DNA of 64,000 nucleotides, taken from positions 50,683,062 to 50,747,061 of the forward strand of contig NC_092346.1 in NCBI RefSeq assembly GCF_963676685.1. The letters are read 5' to 3'. Made by a program: the position numbers and the translations under genes. The stretch's first letter is position 1, and the number at the start of each line of letters is the position of its first letter. Shown in pieces: positions 47,801-57,136 of the stretch. This DNA is from Mytilus edulis. Lineage: Eukaryota > Mollusca > Bivalvia > Mytilida > Mytilidae. The notes under the pieces are model-generated. The model ran no database searches and was not told where the DNA came from. It saw only the letters and a list, made by a program, of their open reading frames with translations.

Positions 47801-50800
47801 ACATAGCAACTGGGTGTCCATACTGAAATGGTATAACTAGCTGCTTTACTGACCATGATTAAATTCTATAATAAAAATCTTTACCCATTTCTTATAGTAT
47901 GTGTGAAACAGTCCTAATCACAACAACTCAATCCTGTCAAATAAATCATAAAATGATGTCAAGGTAAAATGAACCCTGCCAGTAAGTAGACCGTTAAATC
48001 TCACCATCTTGAAAAGAACCTATCCACGATACTTAATGTTGATCCCTGATTCAAGTGTGTGTTGCATGTAAAAATTAATATTTTAGCATCAGATTTGTTC
48101 TAGTCTGCAAATACATAAAATCCCTATTACATCAGGATTTTGCTTGTGCAATTTAAAAAAATAAATAGCTTGGTTTACTTTATAATATTTCATTATTAAA
48201 TCTGAATCATTGTTTTTTTTCTTTCTTCAATTATTTATAAAATACATGTATGATTATTATGATATATATTTTATATGGCTTCCATTTTCTTGAAAACCGT
48301 TTTGTTCAGTGGTTGTCATTCGTTGATGTGATTCATTAGTGTTTCTGGGTTTTTTTTTTTTTTTTATATAGATCAAACAGTTTGTTTTTCTGTTTGAATT
48401 GTTTTACACTAGTCATTTATAGCTTGCTTTTTGGTGTGAGCCAAGGCTATGTGTTTAAGGACATACTATGACATATAGTGACTTGGATAGGTAGTTGTCT
48501 AATGGCACTCATGCCACATCTTCTTTAATATTTTTGATTATTAATACAAACTTACCATCCATGATATAAATGGTTCAAAATTTAATGTTGAAATCAAAGC
48601 AATGGAAAGTATCCACACTAAAACTTTTGACTTAAATAAGCTGATCAGATACATGACAATAGAATGTAGACAAAGCAGCACTAATGACTTCCATCCTAGT
48701 AGGTTTGTCAAAACTATAAGGGAATATATCAAACATGTTTGTCTTCTGTGAATCTGTTCAAATTATAGAGAAAAACATAGATTAAAATAATTGTAGACTG
48801 GGTGAAATTCAAACATGTCAGAATATATATACATGTATTGATAAGGAGTTTGCACAATTTTCACAAAGTTGATGCTGCTACCATCTGAGGAATGAAAAAA
48901 AATTCCATAAAGCTTTAAGGTATTCAAAAATACAAATGAAAGTGTCGTAAATATTTTTTTTTATTATCATGACACCCCTCCCCACACACTAACATGATTT
49001 TACTCTAGCTGATCATTTCCACGAAAATATTTGTCATATTTGATTTTCATAGGGAAATCATGTTACAGTTTGGTTTTTTTTTTTCATCGTAAGAATACAG
49101 GAATAAAAGTCCTTCACCAACAAGAGAGGCAAATAGTATACAAATATTGATTTTTTTTTCTCTTCATTAATAACATATGAGATCCTACAATTTCTCACTG
49201 TAGGGAGTAATCACTCATGTTTAATTTGCCTTTTCAGAATCTAAAGCACTATGGGTGATCTCATTGTTCGTACACCAAAATGAAAATAACGTTATGTCAT
49301 TGGTTCAATTTCCATTGTTTAGTACGTTTTTTACCAATCATAACGTTTTGGTGTATGCTATTGAAAATATTACCCAGAATGCATTAGATTCTAAAACGGC
49401 GAATTAGCAGGGGTGATAACTCTCAAACACATGCATGTTAACTCTGTCACATTTATTGTGTGTCTGTCACAAGTCAGGAGCCTACAGTCAAGTAGTTGTT
49501 ACTGGTTGCTGTCTTTTTTATTTTAATGCTAATAACTTAAATCAGACATTAAGTTTTCTTTTGTCATTTTTAACATATTGTTATTTATGCCTTTTATAAC
49601 TTACTTCACCATATAGTTACTTGAAGCATTGAATCATTTTTTCCCCACATTCACATCCTCAGTATATATATATTTTAACTCACCACAGAAAGATGATGTG
49701 CTGCTATCCAGTCCAATGATATGTAGGCAATATACCATGGAATAATTATCCAAAATAAGTTGTAGAAAAAATACCATTCATAGTTGGACATATCCTAAAA
49801 CAAACATCCATACATTAAACAGCATACATTATAACACCACTTTCAACACTATTGTGTTATTTCATGGTAGTCAGTTTTTAATGGTGTAGGAAGCGAGAAT
49901 GTTCAGAGAGAATCAGGAAGCCAGAATGATCAGAGAGAACCAGGAAGCCAGAATGATCAGAGAGAATTAATATACTGTATAACCTTCGGATGGAAATCAG
50001 CCAATCCTAGTCGATTAAGTGTGGAGTCAAGTGCATCTGTTCCTTTGCTTTTTGTGAGTTTTCTTATGTGCATGTACTGTTTTTGTCATGGAAGGATACC
50101 AATAATCCTTTGTTTTTTTTTATTACATAATTTCAAAATAAAAGCATGCAAGGTGATATGAAAATATATATGATTAGAATCATTAGATATCGTTATTTGT
50201 TTGTACATCATCTGTCTAATTTGCTGAAGTTTCATCTTGAGGCATGCGAGACTTCAAAATATTATGCAACAACATTTTGTATTATGGTTAGCATCTCTTG
50301 ATTTCATTCTATAAAATTAATTATGACATTCTCCATTTAAAAAAAAAAGTAGGTTATAGCTACCAACAAACCTTTTCCCTGTCAATAAAAGACCACCCAG
50401 GTTCAAAATCATATACATTAAGAAGACCATCATACTCTGCAATGAAAATTAGCAAGATTTCAGAATATGACCAATATTGAGCCAGCCAATACATTGTATA
50501 TGCCATTAAGACACGATTTCATCAATTAAAAATATATGTGAAAACACTTCTGATACCTAAGGCTATTAGTAATGCATGCAAAATATAAAATAACCAGATG
50601 CTCCGTAGGGCGCAGCTTAATATGACCGCCGAGGTTGAACCCTGAACGGTTGGGGCAAGTATGGACACAACATTCAAGCTGGATTCAGCTCTAAATTTGG
50701 ATTGTGATTAAATAGTTGACACAGAATGAATGTGGTCTAATGAACTTAAAATACTTTTTTTTTCCTTTGAGCAATTCACTATGCTGTTGAATATTAATCC

Positions 50801-53800
50801 TCTCAAAAAAATGTTTGAAGAAATTTTCTTTTTATTTATGAAATCTGAAATGAGAAAAATTTACCCCCCTCCATTTTTTTTTCACATCCCCCTTTCCCTT
50901 TTTCCAAAACTGATCTCAATTCAAATTTCTAATGGAGTTTGCAACAATAACTACTCATTTAAATACATCATAAAATATTAAAATGTAACAAAAGGTGCGT
51001 GTTATCACTGAATGGTAAAGATTGTTTTAATTTATCAGTTGGTAGTAAAAGTGAATATACATTGTATAATGTATAAAACAATGATTTAAGTTGATTCAAC
51101 TACTATTCTGGACAAAGAAAGATAACTCCAATCAATTGAAAATTTCTTGCTATTGCACAATATTGTGTAATTAGATATTTCTTGCTATTGCGCAATACTG
51201 TGCAATTGAAAATACTTGCTATTGCACAATACTGTGCAATTGAAGATTTCTTGCTATTGCGCAATACTGTGCAATTGAAAATTTCTTGCTATTGCACAAT
51301 ACTGTGCAATTGAAGATTTCTTGCTATTGCTGAATACTGTCCAATTGAAAATTTCTTGCTATTGCACAATACTTAATATAATAATTTTGGATCCTGATTT
51401 GAACCAATTTGAAAACTGGGCCCATAATAAAAAATCTAAGTACATGTTTAGATTCAGCATATCAAAAAAGCTCAAGAATTCAATTTTTGTTAAAATCAAA
51501 CTTAGTTTAATTTTGGACCCTTTGGACTTTAATGTAGACCAATTTGAAAACGGGACTAAAAATTAAGAATCTACATACACAGTAAGATTTGGCATATCAA
51601 AGAACCCCAATTATTCAATTTTTGATGAAACCAAACAAAGTTTAATTTGGACCCGATTTGGACCAACTTGAAAACTGGGCCAATAATCAAAAATCTAAGT
51701 ACATTTTTAGATTCAGCATATCAAAGAACCCAAGGATTCAATTTTTGTCAAAATCAAACTAAGTTTAATTTTAGACCCTTTGGACACTAATGTAGACCAA
51801 TTTGAAAACGGGACCAAAAATTAAGAATCTACATACACAGTTAGATTCGGCATATCAAAGAACCCCAATTATTCAATTTTTGATGAAATCAAACTAAGTT
51901 CAATTTTGGACCCTTTGGGCCCCTTATTCCTAAACTGTTGGGACCAAAACTCCCAAAATCAAACCCAACCTTCCTTTAGTGGTCATAAACCTTGTGTTTA
52001 AATTTCATAGATTTCTATTTACTTAAACTAAAGTTATTGTGCGAAAACCAAGAATAATGCTTACTTGGGCCCCTTTTTGGCCCCTAATTCCTAAACTGTT
52101 CAAAACTCAACTCCCAAAATCAATACCAACCTTTCTTTTGTGGTCATAAACCTTGTGTTTAAAATTCATTGATTTCTATTTACTTAAACTAAAGTTATTG
52201 TGCGAAAACCAAGAATAATGCTTATTTGGGCCCTTTTTTGGCCCCTAATTCCTAAACTGTTAGAACCAAAACTCCCAAAATCAATCCCAACCTTCCTTTT
52301 GTGGTCATAAACCTTGTGTCAAAATTTCATAGATTTCTATTTACTTAAACTTAAGTTATTGTGCGAAAACCAAGAAAATGCTTATTTGGGCCCTTTTTGG
52401 CCCCTTATTCCTAAAATGTTGGGATAAAAACTCCCAAAATCAATCCCAACCTTCCTTTTGTGGTCATAAACCTTGTGTTAAAATTTCATAGATTTCTATT
52501 CACTTTTACTAAAGTTAGAGTGTGAAAACTAAAAGTATTCGGATGACGACGACGCAGACGACGATGCCAACGTGATAGCAATATACGACGAAAAATTAAA
52601 ATTTTTGCGGTCGTATAAAAATTAAAAGTATTTTTTCAATAAATTCAGTCATTTATGAGCTGTAAATTACTGTGAATTCAGAATTTGTGATGTTTTATAA
52701 TTTGAAAAAAAATGCTTATGTATCAGATTTGCATTACCAAATTAAAAATCCATGCTAAGCTTGAAAGTCAAAAATTCCTCTTAGTTCTTACAAATACTGT
52801 AGATTTATTTTTATTCTTTGGATACCAATTTTTGTTGATTTCGTGGGTTCAGGTGAACCACGAAACTAATGTTCAGGGAATGACAAGTTTCAAATAGGTT
52901 TGTATGAAGAATTCAACAAAACCATAAACCTCAATATCAATGAACTTTTTCACAAATCCACAAAATTTGGTACCCACGAAATATAAATGAATCCACATTT
53001 ACAACTTGCATGAATACAATCTTGTGAGCAGAAACATGCCTACAGTATATTAATGCTTGAAAATGACACTGGTATGATTGTAAGCTTCCCTTCTTCATTT
53101 GCAAGGACAAGACAAGTTTTAGTTTGAATAGAAAAGAAATAAATTCAGGTGATGTTTTAACAGTATCTTATAAAAGCAATTTGATTTCATTGACCACTAT
53201 TATAATATTCAGTTAAAAAATAAATTTCATAATAAACAGACAAAGAATTTTCAATGGCTAAACAAAATTGAATTTACCTTCTTGGCTGAAATAAAAGAAC
53301 ATAGAAAATACATTTCAAATTTATTCAGTTCAAAAATAATAATTTTGGAACACTAAAAAACATTAATAATTTGAAAAGAAAAAAATTGATATCAATAAGA
53401 TGGAACTAAAACTACACACACACACCACATCTCTTATCTGGTCTGCAGGTCATATAAGTTTTTGCATTTGACTCATTCTTGCTAAGGGTTGAACGTTGCA
53501 TTTCTAATTGATTCTGGTTGAAAGTCTTTATATATATTTGTTTATTATATTGCAACTTAAATACATACATTTCCACCAAAAACTGGGGGTAATCTCAGGT
53601 GCTCATTATCATGATACTGCAGTATATGATATGGCACTGTTGTGTTACTCGAGTAAGTGCAACGCACAAATTCAAAACATTGGATTTATACCCATCACAT
53701 CTTTTGAATCCTGTTGACTGAAACACACTTACATGAACAGTGATACCAACAAAAGTGTATTAGTTTTTCAAGTGACCTATATACTCAGGGCGGATCCAGC

Positions 53801-54104
53801 CATTTTAAAAAGGGGGGGTTCACAACCCAGGACAAAGAGGGGGGGGGGGGGTTCCAATCACATGTCCCCATTCAAATGCATTGATCGTCCAAAAAAGGGG
53901 GGTTTCAACCCCCAGATCCCCCCCTGGATCTGCCACTGTATACATGTATAACAACATTTACTTACTATTTGATGCCCTATAAACACAGTACAGAATATAA
54001 GCTACTACAGATATGTGTACTGTATTATAGAAGTATGTCTCCCATGCAGGTAGTACTTTTGATTTCTTTGGTTGGACATCAGCGCTCTTTATCTTGGTTC
54101 CCAT
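32774..54104 (-). CDS. HHAT: Hedgehog acyltransferase (protein-cysteine N-palmitoyltransferase), ten coding exons
   Basis: Exons, 5' to 3': 54104-53966, 50436-50372, 49794-49684, 48753-48556, 44568-44269, 43640-43315, 41619-41584, 41122-40924, 40378-40237, 32877-32774. They join in phase to 539 codons plus TGA, and all introns are GT-AG. HHAT is an ER multi-pass MBOAT enzyme that transfers palmitate to the N-terminal cysteine of Hedgehog proteins. The order of conserved blocks follows vertebrate HHAT. WKYFDRG holds the predicted catalytic Asp383. IWHG holds His423, 40 residues later, the same spacing as human D339/H379. Cys368 sits 15 residues before the Asp, as does the haem-ligand Cys324 of human HHAT. 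The sequence PLGGS is present. Retention of the His argues against inactive HHATL. Length is 539 aa against 493 in human, with extra residues at the N-terminus and in exon 5. Introns carry many transposons, most strikingly the last (7.4 kb). Confidence 0.93.
32878..33110 (-). other. HHAT last intron, 3' part
   Basis: Includes a tandem pair of about 60 bp (AGAAAAGTTCCTTTCAAGATG-like, 32936-33010). Nothing else seen. Confidence 0.5.
33611..36955 (-). pseudogene. LINE ORF2 (endonuclease-reverse transcriptase), broken
   Basis: The endonuclease part (36955-35981) opens MLDILSFNIEG and shows LLQEHWLY, IGGDMNAS and STHDP. The frame then shifts near 36000, 35600 and 35340; the RT part continues in 35374-33611. 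Between GGVWSPTAYKI and VADDVTLVS (about 34890-34910) the residues normally separating RT motifs 4 and 5 are missing, so there is an internal deletion in the polymerase core. The C-terminal finger CPLCGIEDENRLHFILRC (CX2CX8HX4C) survives. No functional RT is expected. Confidence 0.85.
36964..38841 (-). CDS. LINE ORF1, intact, with PHD-like C4HC3 finger and coiled coil
   Basis: 625 aa with a basic N-terminus (MEIARRRSDRVKTKR). A finger spans 238-289 with Cys 238, 241, 254, 257, His 262 and Cys 265, 286, 289. A predicted coiled coil runs from about 365-480 (repeating ELK/KDKQLKTKE pattern), and the tail is rich in Gln, Pro and His. ORF1 proteins of this group bind RNA and accompany it in reverse transcription (family knowledge). 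The frame is open throughout, while ORF2 is broken. The next ORF starts 8 bp downstream. Confidence 0.8.
   Translation of the reverse strand: MEIARRRSDRVKTKRSAYTPAKTARKAVTVASTSDMSSKVNTTDHPAEYALNKNKAIRQKLDASNRTFSVVPEFSPGNLVLTFTAGAYEEFKIVSLSVLQGQGLSIRRTNTTDINKAVVSESVVVNDAQNKLYVLNFYNTSSKVVLNGNQLHMSVFISSTLPDILNVLDHNKDFITINSKIRHCCTAYLNSNQTSCMRTTDINTSTQQDQCQHSKQNSAPASLKSIINTSDQQLNDYCPTCENLCSSDDKAVECEICNKWLHYKCENLTDKEVDEIENDLTLQYNCNSCKTLKTLQSDLLVPQLKHAPENTGIRPTTSIRSRLESSDISTNLSHPTAMGSTPPRLNKCNSYPIPVSISATPTTTCNNTNILEEEIKHLKSQLGLKDKQLKTKESLICKQDSEIKLMKKELATNRALTIKLEQDKKDLEHSLLIQQQKPNNMVHEPSASNREDNSRSYAMEQRVRSLEFELLKQDNKISNLADKFIDFKIDNGRKQPRTRKKKQKVFNYQTADQFKYENPSNDSCTNILFDSELEMRDDEAGDEQSPSHNISYTEQSPFLGHARAPKRHLPHMNYSPPKKPMYHPPPTRQRNQNHVRQSNVLRQYQVIPRFQNQSQQSHQSNQSRI
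39452..40236 (-). other. HHAT last intron, 5' part
   Basis: A ~170-bp diverged duplication is suggested (39.69-39.81 against 39.90-39.99 kb, sharing CTATCTTTTGATTGTAAGAAGCTTCTGTCC-like order). No exon seen. Confidence 0.45.
40237..40378 (-). CDS. HHAT: HHAT exon 9
   Basis: 142 bp, residues 459-505 plus one base, with FFGGSVIGYMYFQKFIVK matching the FLGGNEVG block. Acceptor TTTATTTCAG, donor AG|GTAAGT. Confidence 0.92.
40924..41122 (-). CDS. HHAT: HHAT exon 8, catalytic His exon
   Basis: 199 bp, residues 392-458. YIYLPLGGS is followed by VYIWHGIEYY (His423), the MBOAT hallmark. Acceptor TATTTTTTAG, donor TTT|GTAAGT. Confidence 0.95.
41584..41619 (-). CDS. HHAT: HHAT exon 7, 36-bp micro-exon with the catalytic Asp
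   Basis: Encodes YFDRGMYSFIK, including Asp383. It supplies one base to finish the split codon from exon 6 and leaves two bases for exon 8. Acceptor AATATTTCAG, donor AG|GTTAGT. Confidence 0.9.
41993..43106. mobile_element. 1.1-kb TIR element in HHAT intron 6
   Basis: The left end CAGGGCTGTAGCTA and right end TAGTTACGGCCCTG are complementary. The next ~35 bp (GGCAGGGGAGGCA and TGCCTCCCCTGAATT) also face each other. No coding interior, so non-autonomous. Target duplication unclear. hAT-like termini are a guess. Confidence 0.6.
43315..43640 (-). CDS. HHAT: HHAT exon 6
   Basis: 326 bp, residues 272-379 plus two bases. Contains DLWTLSGIGYCQGQ and FGIPSVVARTCGIEPPAGPK, then Cys368, the probable haem ligand, and MW at the end. 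Acceptor GATTTTCAG, donor AA|GTAAGT. Confidence 0.93.
44269..44568 (-). CDS. HHAT: HHAT exon 5
   Basis: 300 bp, residues 172-271. Contains LRYTSFCLE and FPLFFCGPIITYDEFSKQ, matching the YYTSFSLE and GPILSFSEF blocks of HHAT. The hydrophilic stretch between them (SLQQDTDTDKLYMEIETEIK) is longer than in vertebrates. Acceptor CATTTTCAG, donor CAG|GTATAT. Confidence 0.92.
45209..46059. mobile_element. Element B: inverted arrays of GGGTGCGAA-type repeats
   Basis: The left end (45209-45295) and right end (45966-46059) carry complementary short-period repeats (GGGTGCGAA plus TGTAGGGTGCGAA variants). Outer ends are GGGTCTGTTC and AACAGACC. Direct repeats ACATAGTCTGAAYCC, 14/15 identical, flank it at 45194-45208 and 46060-46074. 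The interior is AT-rich and non-coding. It lies in HHAT intron 4. Confidence 0.65.
46172..47070. mobile_element. Element C: inverted arrays of ~16-bp GGCACCTGGTTAAATT repeats
   Basis: The left array 46172-46260 has about five units. The right array 47003-47070 has about four units in complement (AATTTAACCAGGTACC). The interior is non-coding and holds the hairpin at 46471-46648 plus a 39-bp tandem duplication at 46864-46942 (GTTGTTTACC..ACACAACAACATATTCACT). Exact ends are uncertain. It lies in HHAT intron 4, about 110 bp from element B. Confidence 0.65.
46471..46648. mobile_element. 178-bp foldback MITE nested in element C
   Basis: The ends AGTCCAAATAATTATTACGT and CTGGCAAGGC and their complements give ~45-bp outer arms. 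The inner GGAAGGCGTCCCAGAA arms pair further. Confidence 0.85.
47140..48540 (-). other. HHAT intron 4, remaining part
   Basis: No exon seen. 48412-48530 holds the dispersed GTAGTTGTCTAATGGCACTC repeat end. 47530-47690 contains a short diverged duplication (GCAGAAACCAGTTAGTTTGT / GCAGATTCCAGTTTGTATGG). Confidence 0.45.
48556..48753 (-). CDS. HHAT: HHAT exon 4
   Basis: 198 bp, residues 106-171, two hydrophobic segments. A competing acceptor 8 bp inside (CACAG) would break the frame, so the outer AG (TTGAACAG) was chosen. Donor ATG|GTAAGT. Confidence 0.88.
49222..49406. mobile_element. 185-bp TIR MITE in HHAT intron 3
   Basis: The arms TAATTTGCCTTTTCAGAATC and its counterpart at 49387-49406 face each other. 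Inner ACACCAAAA and TTTTGGTGT also pair. Confidence 0.75.
49684..49794 (-). CDS. HHAT: HHAT exon 3
   Basis: 111 bp, residues 69-105, with DMSNYEWYFFYNLFW aligning to the DFEWSFW block of vertebrate HHAT. Acceptor TTGTTTTAG, donor GTG|GTGAGT. Confidence 0.9.
50372..50436 (-). CDS. HHAT: HHAT exon 2
   Basis: 65 bp, residues 47-68 (YDGLLNVYDFEPGWSFIDRE). Acceptor TTCATTGCAG, donor AAG|GTTTGT. Its phase joins exon 1 (one base) and exon 3 (phase 0). Confidence 0.88.
51145..51375 (+). repeat. ~36-bp tandem array with palindromic core, about seven units
   Basis: Units read TTTCTTGCTATTGCGCAATA then CTGTGCAATTGAAAA. The TTGCGCAATACTGTGCAAT core is partly self-complementary. It lies at the edge of the larger composite repeat in HHAT intron 1. 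Confidence 0.85.
51376..51930 (+). repeat. ~258-bp tandem repeat, two units
   Basis: GACCAATTTGAAAACGGGAC recurs at 51538 and 51798; the alternate GATTTGRACCAAYTTGAAAA recurs at 51394 and 51655. Confidence 0.75.
51931..52620 (+). repeat. ~160-bp satellite-like tandem repeat, four units plus tail
   Basis: The word CCCAAAATC recurs at 51952, 52113, 52274 and 52433 (period 161, 161, 159). Each unit has GGTCATAAACCTTGTGT and ATTTCTATTTACTT. It ends in a GACGACGACGCAGACGACG tail shared with 28.78-28.80 kb. The period matches the bivalve BIV160 satellite class described in the literature; identity was not tested. Confidence 0.8.
52621..53785 (-). other. HHAT intron 1, no further exon seen
   Basis: AT-rich sequence. 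A short inverted pair around ACCAATTTTTGTTGATTTCG and AAATTTGGTACCCACGAAAT at 52.83-52.98 kb suggests another repeat. Confidence 0.45.
53786..53938. mobile_element. hAT-like MITE, 153 bp, in HHAT intron 1
   Basis: The ends CAGGGCGGATCCAG and CTGGATCTGCCACTG are complementary. The interior CATTTTAAAAAGGGGG and CCCCATTCAAATGCATTGAT match 5568-5692. TATAC lies on both sides. Confidence 0.75.
53966..54104 (-). CDS. HHAT: HHAT exon 1 (start codon)
   Basis: Residues 1-46 plus one base. MGTKIKSADV starts a short basic lead, followed by LPAWETYFYN and the first membrane segment. Donor A|GTAAGT. An in-frame TAG lies 21 bp before the ATG. A possible acceptor (TTATTAG) just upstream leaves room for a 5'-UTR exon. 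Confidence 0.85.
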
Positions 54105-54304
54105 TTTCCAGCATTTCAAAACCTAATAATGTGAAACATACATTAATTACATGTATGTGATAATTGGGTCCCATTTTCCAGTATTTCAAAACCTAATAAT
54201 GTGAAACATACATTAATTACATGTATGTGATAATTGGGTCCCATTTTCCAGCATTTCAAAACCTAATAATGGGAAACATACATTAATTACATGTATGTGA
54301 TAAT
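54095..54304. repeat. 70-bp tandem repeat, three units, covering the HHAT start codon
   Basis: CCATTTTCCA recurs at 54101, 54171 and 54241, exact 70-bp spacing, with very few mismatches. In the minus sense each unit carries GGAAAATGGG; only the one at 54104-54102 is the HHAT start. Confidence 0.9.
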
Positions 54305-54714
54305 ATATCAATAATTTTACATTCAAAATATGTGACCAATTTACTTTACAACACTAGTGCCCTATAACAAATGTATAATATGTATGAGTCAACATAACCA
54401 TGAAATAATTTTTAAAAGTTGTTACAAATAAATTCATCATGGTTTTTCTAATTTTCATATGTTGGGCGAGTTGGCAGACCTTTATTCAGTGGGATTTTAA
54501 CCCTTTTTATCAATGAGGTGAGTTGTCAGACTGTTTGTTCAATTGGATTTTACCTTTTTTTTAAAGTGGGGCGAGTTGGTAAACAAGAGTGGGGCAAGTT
54601 GACATGGTTTCATAATGGATATATATTTTAAAGTAACATATAAAGTATATTATAATGGTTGTGTGGCGTTCTAAACAAGATTTTATGAATTGTAAATTGT
54701 TTTTCATTTAATCT
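54305..54714. other. Upstream of HHAT, probable promoter region
   Basis: No core promoter elements could be fixed. A diverged GGGCGAGTTGG repeat at 54465-54605 (three loose units, 50-70 bp apart) is visible. Confidence 0.4.
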
Positions 54715-55066
54715 AGAACAGCTGGGATGTAAATAGTTATCCCATTCCAACTGTCATTATAAGATCACCCTCTGGCCTCTATGGGGCACCAGAAGTAACT
54801 GGAACAATATCTGATGACTCTCCATCCAGGACAACTGTTTGTGTGCCGTTAGATAAAAAGGCAGAGATCCTGTTAAGTGTTTCATTTTGTATACCACAGA
54901 AATGTGGTTTGTATAAGAGTCTTTGGTGTGGGACTTTGTCAAAGTCCATAGTTATAAGGTCTGTTTGGGTGTTATTGTCCGAGTTTGAAACTAGTTCTTG
55001 TATATAAGATAGAAGTTGTGTTTCACATGATCTAGAGTGCTGGAGGTCGTATAATAGTTGTTTTTT

Positions 55067-56682
55067 AGCTCACCTGGCCCGAAGGGCCAAGTGAGCTTTT
55101 CTCATCCCTTTGCGTCCGGCGTCTGTCGTCGTCCGTCGTCGTCCGTCGTCGTCCTGCGTTAACTTTTACAAAAATCTTCTCCTCTGAAACTACCAGGCCA
55201 AATTAAACCAAACTTGGCCACAATCATCATTGGGGTATCTAGTTTAAAAATTGTGTCTGGTGACCCGGTCAACCAACCAAGATGGCCGCCATGGCTAAAA
55301 ATAGAACATAGGGGTAAAATGCAGTTTTTGGCTTATAACTCAAAAACCAAAGCATTTAGAGCAATTCTGACATGGGGTAAAATTGTTTATCAGGTCAATT
55401 TCTATCTGCCCTGAAAATTTCAGATGAATCGAACAACCTGTTGTTGGGTTGCTACCCCTAAATTGGTAATTTTAAGGAAATTTTGCTGTTTTTGGTTATT
55501 ATCTTGAAAAATATTATAGATAGAGATAAACTGTAAAGAGCAATAATGTTCAGCAAAATAAGATTTACAAATAAGTCAACATTACCGAAATGGTCAAATG
55601 ACCCCTTTAGGAGTTATTGCCCTTTATAGTCAATTTTTAACCATTTTTTGTAAATCTTAATTATCTTTGACAAAAATCTTCTCCTCTGAAACTACTGCGC
55701 CATATTAAACCAAACTTGGCCACAATCATCATTTGGGTATCTAGTTTAAAAATTGTGTCCGGTGACCCGGTCAACCTACCAAGATGGCCCCCATGGCTAA
55801 AAATAGAACATAGGGGTAAAATGCATTTTTTGGCTTATAACTCAAAAACCAAAGCATTTAGAGCAATTCTGACATGGGGTAAAATTGTTTATCAGGTCAA
55901 GATCTATCTGCCCTGAAAATTTCAGATGAATCGAACAACCTGTTGTTGGGTTGCTACCCCTAAATTGGTAATTTTAAGGAAATTTTGCTGTTTTTGGTTA
56001 TTATCTTGAAAAATATTATAGATAGAGATAAACTGTAAACAGCAATAATGTTCAGCAAAATAAGATTTACAAATAAGTCAACATTACCGAAATGGTCAAA
56101 TGACCCCTTTAGGAGTTATTGCCCTTTATAGTCAATTTTTAACCATTTTTTGTAAATCTTAATTATCTTTGACAAAAATCTTCTCCTCTGAAACTACTGC
56201 GCCATATTAAACCAAACTTGGCCACAATCATCATTGGGGTATCTAGTTTAAAAATTGTGTCCGGTGACCCGGTCAACCTACCAAGATGGCCGCCATGGCT
56301 AAAAATAGAACATAGGGGTAAAATGCATTTTTTGGCTTATAACTCAAAAACAAAAGCATTAAGAGGAAAACTGGCATGGGTTAAATTGTTTATCAGGTCA
56401 AGATCTATCTGCCCTGAAAATTTCAGACGAATCGATAGTCAATTTTTAACAATTTTCATAAAATTTGTAAATTTTTACTAACACTTTTAACTGAAACTAC
56501 TGGGCCAATCATTATAGATGGGGATATATTTACGCAGCAAGAATGTTCAGTAAAGTTAGATCTACAAACATATCACCATCACCAAAACACAATTTTGTCA
56601 CGAATCCATCTGTGTCCTTTGTTGAATATTCACATATACAAATGTACCAAGGTGAGCGACACAGGCTCTTTAGAGCCTCTAG
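55067..56682 (+). mobile_element. AGCTCACC hairpin element, three 502-bp units (copy 2)
   Basis: Opens with the AGCTCACCTGGCCCGAAGGG hairpin and a CGTCGTCCGTCGTC microsatellite. Three nearly identical units follow at exact 502-bp spacing (TTGGCCACAATCATCATT at 55212, 55714 and 56216). It closes with hairpin GGCTCTTTAGAGCC and TCTAG. Open frames of 66-87 codons in each unit are by-products of the repeat. It is inserted in a T run of a LINE, with no clear target duplication beyond T's. Confidence 0.85.
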
Positions 56683-56961
56683 TTTTTCTAAGTGGTTAAT
56701 TAAAGTGTTTGTTATGACATGTTCAATTGCATTGATACAAGTGAGAGATTGGTTTGTAGTTAACTGCGTGGTATTTTCCCCCTTTTTTGTATGCTGGTGC
56801 GCCATTTGCATGTTTCCAGTCAGATGGTATACAGTCATGATAAGTGATTTCTGAAAAAAAAAGTTTCTGGAAAAGTAGTTTTAATATTCTGCTGCTGATG
56901 TTGTCTGGGCCAGTGGCTTTGTGTGAATAGATGTTGTGTAAAAGTTTTTGTATGCCAGGTG

Positions 56962-57136
56962 GGAGGGGGGGGGGGGCTTTATCGGGACTCCGGGATAGGG
57001 TGTTTTTAAGCTGGGGATCCAGGAACTCTTTTTTCGAATTTCGAGATGGGTGATTTAAATTTCTTTAAATTTGGGACCTCAGGTTTTCATGTTTTTAAGT
57101 CCGGGATTTCGAGATCAGGACTCCTCCTACCCCCCT
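56962..57136. mobile_element. 175-bp G-rich MITE in the LINE pseudogene
   Basis: Ends GGAGGGGGGG and CCCCCCT. The direct repeat CAGGTG flanks it (56956-56961 and 57137-57142). Confidence 0.7.

Noticed and set aside
48745..48753. Inner acceptor (CACAG) for HHAT exon 4
   Set aside because: It would leave the exon out of phase with exon 3. The outer acceptor restores the phase.
32774..54104. HHATL (inactive HHAT-like) or PORCN/GOAT assignment
   Set aside because: The WHG histidine and upstream Asp are present, and the block order follows HHAT, not the other MBOATs.
55214..56481. Three similar open frames of 66-87 codons at 502-bp spacing (MATIIIGVSS..)
   Set aside because: They are the same phase of a tandem DNA repeat inside a mobile element. 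The related copy at 8.8-10.2 kb does not keep them open.
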